From: Bacillota bacterium
GTDB taxonomy: Bacteria; Bacillota; Clostridia; Christensenellales; CAG-138
Direction: 5' to 3'
Length of the DNA: 5,260 bases
Assembly (NCBI GenBank): GCA_023458615.1
Contig: JAEWYV010000111.1
Location: 1 to 5,260 of the forward strand
Shown here: piece after piece, positions 1 to 4,623 of the stretch
How positions within the stretch are numbered: position 1 is the stretch's first letter
Layout: each line of letters begins with the position of its first letter
Notes under the pieces: model-generated
Seen by the model: the letters and a program-made list of their open reading frames with translations, nothing else
What the model was told of the DNA's origin: nothing
Database searches by the model: none
Position numbers and translations under genes: made by a program

Positions 1-491
1 CGCTGGATGGTTACACCTTCGGCGGCTGGACAACGGTGATCCCGGCGACCATCACCGACGGGAACATCGTCATCTACGGCAGCATGACCGCTGTTGGACG
101 CAATGTGGAGGAGATTGCCGACGCGAATACACCGCTGGCAGGCCCCACCTGGGCGCTACTCAACCTGATTCTCGCAATCGCGACCGCGCTGGCATCCATC
201 CTGATGCTGGTGGGTTACCTTGGTAAGAAGAAGGAAGAAACCGACGGTGTGGTTATCCGCGAAACAAAGAAGCACGGCTTTACGCGTATTCTGACGCTCG
301 TGCCGGGCATTGGCGGAATCATCGCCTTCATCCTCACGGAGAACATGAAGAATCCGATGGTCTTCACCGACCGTTGGACGCTGCTCATGATCCTCATTGC
401 CGCTGTCCAATTCCTGCTCGTTCTCTTCGGCGTGAAGCAAGAGAAGGACAAGGACATCGAATGGGATGACGCAAAACCCAAATCAGAGTAA
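1..491 (+). CDS. C-terminal part of a repeat-containing surface protein (InlB/Flg_new-type repeat plus three-helix membrane tail)
   Basis: The reading frame is open from the left edge, so the 5' end lies outside; 162 residues are visible, counted from the codon at 3-5. The first ~30 residues (GYTFGGWT, then DGNIVIYGSM) match the second half of an InlB B-repeat (Listeria-Bacteroides/Flg_new repeat), a beta-grasp module found in large Bacillota surface proteins. A linker with a TPLAG element (visible residues ~42-46) leads to three predicted membrane helices at about 50-73, 94-111 and 124-143. Helix 1 is followed by GKKK, and the tail is charged and hydrophilic. This tail resembles one seen on many clostridial surface proteins and presumably anchors the protein in the membrane; no LPXTG sorting motif is present. 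The likely role is adhesion or surface display, but the specific function is unknown. The gene ends in TAA and is closed by the terminator at 520-558. An internal GTG at 36 is not a credible start, because the repeat continues upstream of it. Confidence 0.82.
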   Translation, partial: LDGYTFGGWTTVIPATITDGNIVIYGSMTAVGRNVEEIADANTPLAGPTWALLNLILAIATALASILMLVGYLGKKKEETDGVVIRETKKHGFTRILTLVPGIGGIIAFILTENMKNPMVFTDRWTLLMILIAAVQFLLVLFGVKQEKDKDIEWDDAKPKSE

Positions 492-519
492 ATTAAAAAG
501 AACAGAAATGACAATACAG

Positions 520-558
520 TCCGGCACCTCTGTAATTAGGAGGTGCCGGATTTGTTTT
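520..558 (+). terminator. Rho-independent terminator of the surface-protein gene
   Basis: Perfect 11-bp inverted repeat, TCCGGCACCTC (520-530) with GAGGTGCCGGA (540-550), separated by a 9-nt loop and followed at once by the T-rich run TTTGTTTT (551-558). It sits 28 bases after the TAA stop. The GC-rich stem plus U-tract is a textbook intrinsic terminator and separates the surface-protein transcript from the downstream genes. Confidence 0.93.
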
Positions 559-751
559 GGCCTGCGAATCTACAAAGGTTTGCGTCTCATTTCGTTACGC
601 GGAGAAACCGGAAGAAGGCTAATCAATGTAAATAGAATTGTATCGAATGTAATCGCACGTTGCTATCAATCCCACCGTATCGAATGTAACAGAGAAAATG
701 CCGTCATTCAGGCGTTTCTTTAAGAGGGTTCAGTTTCAAAGTAACAATTTG
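559..751. other. Non-coding, AT-richer intergenic stretch
   Basis: This is the body of a gap of about 300 bases between the surface-protein stop (491) and the lipoprotein start (788). Apart from the direct repeats and the palindrome listed separately, I see no convincing gene, RNA fold or mobile-element end. The open frame at 466-723 crosses the terminator hairpin and has no protein-like composition. The base composition is visibly more AT-rich than the surrounding genes, as expected of a regulatory region. Confidence 0.6.
640..689. repeat. Pair of 13-bp direct repeats GTATCGAATGTAA
   Basis: GTATCGAATGTAA occurs exactly at 640-652 and again at 677-689, 37 bases start to start (about 3.5 helical turns). 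A degenerate relative, ATCAATGTAA, lies at 622-631. The pair lies about 63-112 bases upstream of the candidate -35 element at 752. Two exact copies of a 13-mer in a short intergenic region suggest a regulator binding site or a remnant repeat; no regulator can be named. Confidence 0.6.
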
Positions 752-753
752 TT
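743..753. promoter_or_regulatory. AACAA-T-TTGTT palindrome overlapping the -35 region
   Basis: Perfect 5-bp arms AACAA (743-747) and TTGTT (749-753) flank a single T. The right arm overlaps the candidate -35 element TTGCAT (752-757), so a bound protein could compete with RNA polymerase. A short dyad in AT-rich DNA can arise by chance. The same half-sites recur at the 2888-2915 promoter, which is the main reason to list it. Confidence 0.35.
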
Positions 754-781
754 GCATTTGCGTGATTTGCCGCAGTATAAT
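752..781 (+). promoter_or_regulatory. Sigma-A type promoter of the transglutaminase lipoprotein gene
   Basis: A perfect -10 element TATAAT lies at 776-781. It is preceded, after an 18-bp spacer, by a weak -35 TTGCAT (752-757, three of six consensus bases). Transcription would start about 7 bases after the -10, at or next to position 788, which is the A of the ATG. No Shine-Dalgarno sequence lies between the -10 and that ATG, so a leaderless mRNA is predicted. Confidence 0.6.
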
Positions 782-787
782 CGGGTT

Positions 788-1696
788 ATGGAAAAATGGT
801 CGGTGGCTGGACGGCTGCAAAAAGGTGTTGCTTGGCTGCTCTTTTTCGGCTTTTTTTGTCTGACGGCCTGTGCAGGGGGTTCCCCGGCGAGGCAGGCAGC
901 AGCGAAGACCGACTCTGGAGCCGTGCCCGCAAATACGGGGCAGGAAGCAGAGAAACCGAAGCTTTTGCTACCGGAGGCTAGCGGAACCATCGTTTATACG
1001 GGCGCGGGGGTTACGATTGACGCGTCCCATACCGACCAGGGATATGTCATGGTTCGCTGTGAGCCGAGTAAAATGCGCCTCAAAGCACGGATCTCCACAA
1101 GCATACAAACCTATTATTATGATCTGCCCGGCGGGGAAGAGTACAACGTCTTCCCCTTGCAAATGGGGGATGGGATATATACCGTTCGTGTAATGGAACA
1201 GGTGGAAGACGATCTCTACGCCGTTCGATTCGGGACGGAAATTGAGGTTCGTCTTGCGAGTGAAACCATTCCGTTTTTGTATCCCAATCAATATGTGTGG
1301 TATGATGAGAATACAAATGCAGTGCTGGAAGCGCAGTCGCTTGCGGAAAAACTGACAAGCGACAAGCAGATTGCGGACCAATTTTACCGTTTTGTGGTCA
1401 AGCACATGACCTATGATACACAAAAGGCAGAAACGGTTCCGAGCGGATATCTGCCGAATGCAGACGAATCACTCGCAAGCGGCAAGGGCATCTGCTTTGA
1501 CTATGCTGCGCTGCTTGCTGTCATGCTCCGTTCGCGCGGGATTCCTACGCGGATGCTCATTGGTACCGTGACGCCGGAGAACCTGTATCATTCCTGGAAC
1601 AGCGTTTATCTCGATGGGGAATGGGTTTGGATGGACCCGACGCTGGACGGGACAGGGCACAGGGAGAAAGACTACATCACAGAGCGCATCTACTGA
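788..1696 (+). CDS. Secreted transglutaminase-like lipoprotein
   Basis: Predicted exported lipoprotein of 302 residues, anchored on the outer face of the membrane. Residues 1-27 form a signal peptide with a hydrophobic core at ~14-24 and a lipobox LTAC, so Cys28 would be lipidated. A low-complexity linker (~29-60) and a beta-rich region (~65-165, with the motif FLYPNQYV at 163-170) precede a transglutaminase-core/cysteine-protease-like domain. The catalytic triad is visible: Cys236 in GKGICFDYA, His268 in YHSWN and Asp283 in MDPT. Such domains crosslink or cleave proteins; the substrate is unknown. The protein ends soon after the Asp, which looks complete because clostridial relatives end similarly. 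ATG 788 is chosen over ATG 698 because it puts the lipobox Cys at 28 rather than 58 and sits just after a TATAAT box. It lies 84 bases before the GspF gene, so co-transcription is possible. The family assignment is strong; the start and biological role are less certain. Confidence 0.85.
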   Translation: MEKWSVAGRLQKGVAWLLFFGFFCLTACAGGSPARQAAAKTDSGAVPANTGQEAEKPKLLLPEASGTIVYTGAGVTIDASHTDQGYVMVRCEPSKMRLKARISTSIQTYYYDLPGGEEYNVFPLQMGDGIYTVRVMEQVEDDLYAVRFGTEIEVRLASETIPFLYPNQYVWYDENTNAVLEAQSLAEKLTSDKQIADQFYRFVVKHMTYDTQKAETVPSGYLPNADESLASGKGICFDYAALLAVMLRSRGIPTRMLIGTVTPENLYHSWNSVYLDGEWVWMDPTLDGTGHREKDYITERIY

Positions 1697-1780
1697 GTAC
1701 ATCCGTTTGATAGAATAGTTTAATCCAAGGGCGCCCAGAACAACGTGCCCGTGGTAATTTTAATCAGAAAGGGAATCGGA

Positions 1781-2836
1781 ATGCAGGATCATACGACGCA
1801 AAACACGCTTCCGCCGGATGAAACAGCGCTCTTTTGCGAGCAGATTGCGCTGGTGCTCAAAGCCGGTATTCCCATTGGAGACGGCATGGAAACCCTTGCG
1901 CAAAGCTACGCGGGCAGCCGCTACGGCGCGCAATTTGGGGGGATAAGCGCGGCGCTCAATCGCCGGGGCAGCCTCTCCGCCGCGCTGGAAGAGGCGGGAA
2001 TTTTCCCGTCCTATATGCTCGCAATGGTGCGAATCGGCGAGCGCACGGGGAAGCTGGACGAGGTAATGGCCTCGTTGGCAAACTATTATCAATGGGAAGC
2101 GCAGATTAAGTCCTCGATTAAAAACGCGATTCTCTATCCGAGCGTGTTGGTCATGATGCTTGCGGTTGTCATCGCAATTTTGGTCATCAGCGTAATTCCT
2201 GTATTTCAGCGTGTATTTCAGAGTCTTGGTCTTTCGATGGATAGTCCTGCTTCGACTGCTATGCAGATTGGCGTTGGTGTTGGCAAAGGCATGCTGATCC
2301 TTGTTGGTGTATTTGCGGTTCTTCTGGTTCTCGTTGGTATTCTGCTGCGAACGCGCAGCAGGGATTCCGTCCTTTCGTTGCTGGCTCGCGTGCTACCCTC
2401 GATTCGCCGCGTCAATGCGCGACTCTCAACCGCGCGCTATGCCTCGGCGCTGTCCATGATGCTCTCTGCGGGATACCCCGTGGAGGAGGCGATCTCGCTT
2501 GCGGTTACGGTGGTGACGGATGCAAAGCACAGACAGCAGGGCGAGCGCGCGGCAAAGGCACTGCTTGGCGGAGCAAGCTTTGCGGAGGCGGCGGAGGAGA
2601 GCCAACTCTTTGATCCCATGCACGAAAAGATGATTCGCTTTGGCGTTGCGGCGGGTAAGCTGGACGCCGTGATGGAAAAACTCAGCGGCATCTATATGAC
2701 GCAGGCGGATGAGGCAATTCATAATGTGATTGCCATGATCGAGCCGACCCTCGTTGCGGTGCTGTCTGTTGTGATTGGCGGCATTCTTCTTTCGGTGATG
2801 TTACCGCTACTTTCGGTGCTTTCCGCCGTCGGATAA
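1781..2836 (+). CDS. gspF: Type II secretion/type IV pilus platform protein, GspF/PilC family
   Basis: Polytopic inner-membrane protein of 351 residues, the platform that couples the cytoplasmic ATPase to filament assembly. Two T2SSF domains are visible. The first covers ~17-140, with LVLKAGIPI and the helix-turn IGERTGKLDEVM. The second covers ~217-345, with MLSAGYPVEEAI and the matching FGVAAGKLDAVMEKL. Predicted membrane helices lie at ~118-141, ~167-190 and ~319-347. The length is slightly below the ~400 residues usual for GspF/PilC, as the N-terminal leader is short, which is common in Gram-positive versions such as ComGB. ATG 1781 is preferred over GTG 1745 because AGAAAGGGA (1766-1774) provides a Shine-Dalgarno site at good spacing. 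No clear promoter is seen in 1697-1780, so it may depend on read-through from the lipoprotein gene. The symbol is a family-level name; pilC would be equally apt. Confidence 0.92.
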   Translation: MQDHTTQNTLPPDETALFCEQIALVLKAGIPIGDGMETLAQSYAGSRYGAQFGGISAALNRRGSLSAALEEAGIFPSYMLAMVRIGERTGKLDEVMASLANYYQWEAQIKSSIKNAILYPSVLVMMLAVVIAILVISVIPVFQRVFQSLGLSMDSPASTAMQIGVGVGKGMLILVGVFAVLLVLVGILLRTRSRDSVLSLLARVLPSIRRVNARLSTARYASALSMMLSAGYPVEEAISLAVTVVTDAKHRQQGERAAKALLGGASFAEAAEESQLFDPMHEKMIRFGVAAGKLDAVMEKLSGIYMTQADEAIHNVIAMIEPTLVAVLSVVIGGILLSVMLPLLSVLSAVG

Positions 2837-2887
2837 TGCGGCGAATAGGGCGCGACAAAATAGAATTGCGAAGTTCACAACAAATAA

Positions 2888-2915
2888 TTGACATTTTGTT
2901 ACATCGTAATATAAT
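2888..2915 (+). promoter_or_regulatory. Strong sigma-A promoter of the pilin-like operon
   Basis: Consensus -35 TTGACA (2888-2893), a 16-bp spacer and consensus -10 TATAAT (2910-2915). Both hexamers are perfect matches, so strong constitutive or tightly repressed transcription is expected, starting near 2922. The gap between the GspF gene and the next start (126 bases) shows no hairpin terminator, so upstream read-through may add to this promoter. AACAAA (2879-2884) and TTTGTT (2895-2900) form an inverted repeat bracketing the -35 and may be an operator. Confidence 0.82.
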
Positions 2916-2948
2916 TCATGACGCAATCTGATAGGATAGCGTTACCGG

Positions 2949-2955
2949 AAGGAGG
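2949..2955 (+). promoter_or_regulatory. Ribosome binding site that fixes the start at 2963
   Basis: AAGGAGG, a perfect Shine-Dalgarno core, lies 7 bases upstream of ATG 2963. The in-frame ATG at 2918 is only 2 bases downstream of the -10 element and would lie upstream of the predicted transcription start, so it cannot be used from this promoter. The pair of signals therefore settles the start. Confidence 0.88.
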
Positions 2956-2962
2956 ATTCGGC

Positions 2963-3292
2963 ATGCACCTGTACGAACGGGAGCGCGGACAGAATAAAGG
3001 CCTGTTTTTCGCTGTGGTCGTATTTGCATTGCTTGTTGGATTCTTTCTGATCTCCCTGCTGACGACGACGCAGCGAAACGACGCACATGAGCGCGAGATG
3101 ATGAGTGATGCGCTCCGGCGTGCCATTGTCACCTGTTATGCCGTCGAGGGGAAATATCCACCAAATCTTGACTATATCTACGAAAATTACGGCGTTCGCA
3201 TTGACGAGAGCCGCTATGTGGTCTTCTATGATGTCATTGCGGCGAATGTGATGCCGAGCGTGGATGTGATTCCCATCGGAGGCGGCGCATGA
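2963..3292 (+). CDS. Small single-helix membrane protein, pseudopilin-like, first gene of the operon
   Basis: A 109-residue protein with a short charged N-terminus, one membrane helix at about 14-34 and a small extracytoplasmic domain. After the helix, an amphipathic segment carries ALRRAIVTCYAVEGKYPPNL (50-69). The Ala-x(n)-Tyr...Gly-x-Tyr-Pro pattern recalls the conserved region just after the N-terminal helix of type II pseudopilins such as GspG. The remainder (YGV...DESRYVVFYD...NVMPSVDVIP) resembles an unnamed family I recall from clostridial pilus-like clusters; no named domain is known to me. There is a possible prepilin-like Lys-Gly at 12-13, but the residue at +5 is Val, not Glu, so normal prepilin peptidase processing is doubtful. 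The single Cys is at 58. It is the first gene after the strong promoter, and its stop overlaps the next start by ATGA. A filament or machine subunit is inferred from context only. Confidence 0.8.
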   Translation: MHLYERERGQNKGLFFAVVVFALLVGFFLISLLTTTQRNDAHEREMMSDALRRAIVTCYAVEGKYPPNLDYIYENYGVRIDESRYVVFYDVIAANVMPSVDVIPIGGGA

Positions 3293-3789
3293 GCGCCGAG
3301 GTTGCTGCCCGCAGGCGCGGTGATATGCGGGGGGTGTTCATCTTTGCTTTGCTGGTTGCGTTTGCCCTGCTTTCCCTCGTGGTTGTACTCGTCGGCGCAC
3401 AGAGCTATCGCATGATCAATTCCACTGCGGAGCGGTCGTATCTCTCCCGTACAGGGCTGAGTTATCTTGCCGGTAAGGTGCGTGCGGCGGATGAGGCAGG
3501 CATGCTGGAGATTCGCGAGGAGGACGGATTGGATGTCCTCGCGCTATCCTCTCTACATGCGGGTGAGCGCTATATTACCTACATCTATTGCGACAAAAGT
3601 CAGGTGCGTGAGTATTTTGCGCGTGCGGACGCGGCATTTTCACCATCCTATGGAGAGAATATCTGCCCCGCGGCGGATATGCGCATAACGCTGGAGCAGG
3701 GGCTGCTCACAATTGCGCTTGTGGATGAAAGCGGCGCTACGCATTCCGTTTCGCTCTTTTTGCAGACTGCAAAGGAGGACGGCGTATGA
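3289..3789 (+). CDS. DUF4860-like membrane protein of the pilus-like cluster
   Basis: A 166-residue protein that I recognise from pattern as DUF4860 family: a short basic N-terminus (RRR at 8-10), a membrane helix at about 16-37, then RTGLSYLAGKVRAADEAG (54-71), a short EDG turn, a ...YITYIY strand and a C-terminal beta-rich half ending in HSVSLFLQT. DUF4860 proteins occur in Bacillota next to type II/IV secretion-like genes, and their molecular role is undefined. The topology (one N-terminal helix plus an extracytoplasmic beta domain) is pilin-like, but Gly15 is followed by VFIFA with no Glu at +5. Cys101 and Cys126 are both in the exported part and could form a disulfide. ATG 3289 is supported by GGAGG at 3278-3282 and the 4-base ATGA overlap with the upstream gene; the in-frame ATG at 3325 lacks a ribosome site. 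Confidence 0.83.
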   Translation: MSAEVAARRRGDMRGVFIFALLVAFALLSLVVVLVGAQSYRMINSTAERSYLSRTGLSYLAGKVRAADEAGMLEIREEDGLDVLALSSLHAGERYITYIYCDKSQVREYFARADAAFSPSYGENICPAADMRITLEQGLLTIALVDESGATHSVSLFLQTAKEDGV

Positions 3790-4208
3790 ACGACTTGATG
3801 CTTCGTCCCCCGAAAAAGCGCGGCATATTCAGCCCGATCTTGATTGAGCTCACGATTGTGATTCTGTTTTTTGCGCTTTCCACCAGCGTTGTGGTGCAAC
3901 TCATCGCCGCGGCGGGCGCAACCGCGCGGGAGAGCGAATATCATGCGCGCGCGATTCTCGCGATGGAGTCCGTCGCGGAGCAGATTAAAGCAAACCCAAC
4001 CGGAAGCGGGACCTGCAACGCGTGCGGCGTTCGCGCATTTACCAAGGATGTTGCGGATGATCTATCGGTAAACTGCATCGTCACCGATGATCCGACGCCG
4101 GAGCAGGGAACGCTTTATGAGATTGAGCTAAGCGTCCTTTCACCTACCGGAGAAACGTATTTTCTAGATGCCGTGCGTTATGTTTCCGATGCGGAGGTGC
4201 TGCCATGA
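3786..4208 (+). CDS. Pilin-like single-helix protein with a CxxC motif
   Basis: A 140-residue protein with a basic leader PKKRG (9-13), then IFSPILIEL and a membrane helix at about 19-41, followed by an amphipathic helix (~44-70) and a small exported domain. The basic leader, Gly and early Glu before a hydrophobic helix look like a class III (prepilin) signal. However, the Glu is at +8 after Gly13 rather than +5, so it is at best a divergent prepilin. Cys77 and Cys80 form a CxxC motif in TCNACG, with a third Cys at 97, so a disulfide or metal site is possible. The start is fixed by AAAGGAGG (3771-3778), 7 bases before ATG 3786, and by the ATGA overlap with the preceding stop. A minor pilin or pseudopilin role is inferred from topology and neighbours; no named family is recognised with confidence. 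Confidence 0.8.
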   Translation: MNDLMLRPPKKRGIFSPILIELTIVILFFALSTSVVVQLIAAAGATARESEYHARAILAMESVAEQIKANPTGSGTCNACGVRAFTKDVADDLSVNCIVTDDPTPEQGTLYEIELSVLSPTGETYFLDAVRYVSDAEVLP

Positions 4209-4621
4209 AGCAATATCCTTCGCGCATGGGGGTTGGTGCCTCCAGCATCCTCTTGATTCTTGTGGTGGTGAGTCTCACGATGTTTGCCGCGCTTGCGTTG
4301 TTGCAGGCACGCTCGGATGCGGTCCTGACGGACAAAACCGCCGAGAGCATGAATGCCTATTACGATGCAGACGCGCGCGCGCAGCAGATGCTTGCCGCAC
4401 TGGATGACGCGCTAAAGCTCGGCAGTGCACCCGAAGTTGTTTCTGGCGTGACCAAACAGGCGGACGGAAATTATGGCTTTCAAGTTGATTCCTATGACGG
4501 GCACGCGCTTCATGTCTTAGTTGATATCAGCGGCGGCAGCTGCAAGGTGCTCAACTATCGCTACGAAAGCACGGAGGAATGGACGGGCCAGACTGCGGGA
4601 ACGCTCTGGCAGGGGGGCTGA
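4205..4621 (+). CDS. Small single-helix membrane protein, pilin-like, last before the ATPase gene
   Basis: A 138-residue protein with a short basic leader (KQYPSR), a membrane helix at about 13-33 beginning GVGASSILLILVV, a long polar helix at ~34-72 (SMNAYYDADARAQQMLAALDD) and a beta-rich C-terminal domain with a single Cys113. The hydrophobic helix continuing into an amphipathic helix and ending in a small beta domain is the pilin plan, but there is no acidic residue near +5. I recall similar uncharacterised proteins beside DUF4860 genes in clostridia. GGAGGT (4193-4198) lies 6 bases before ATG 4205, and the start overlaps the upstream stop by ATGA, so translation is probably coupled. The stop is followed after 2 bases by the ATPase start. 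Function is inferred as a structural or adaptor component of the filament machine. Confidence 0.8.
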   Translation: MKQYPSRMGVGASSILLILVVVSLTMFAALALLQARSDAVLTDKTAESMNAYYDADARAQQMLAALDDALKLGSAPEVVSGVTKQADGNYGFQVDSYDGHALHVLVDISGGSCKVLNYRYESTEEWTGQTAGTLWQGG

Positions 4622-4623
4622 AG

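Noticed and set aside
466..723. Possible 85-residue gene downstream of the surface protein
   Set aside because: It starts inside the surface-protein gene, crosses the terminator hairpin and has no ribosome site or protein-like composition.
698..787. N-terminal extension of the lipoprotein from ATG 698
   Set aside because: It would push the lipobox Cys to residue 58, well beyond normal signal peptides, and the TATAAT promoter lies inside it.
968..1423. Long antisense open frame (151 codons) in the lipoprotein gene
   Set aside because: It is the shadow of a gene with a clear catalytic triad; no ribosome site or recognisable domain on the minus strand.
1697..1780. Promoter or terminator between the lipoprotein and gspF genes
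   Set aside because: TTGATA at 1707-1712 has no -10 partner at proper spacing, and the GGGCGCCC palindrome at 1729-1736 has no loop or T-tract.
2837..2887. Terminator after gspF
   Set aside because: No stable stem with a following T-run could be found, so read-through into the next operon remains possible.
2918..2962. Upstream start at ATG 2918 for the first small protein
   Set aside because: It is 2 bases after the -10 element, upstream of the predicted transcript start; a perfect ribosome site serves ATG 2963.
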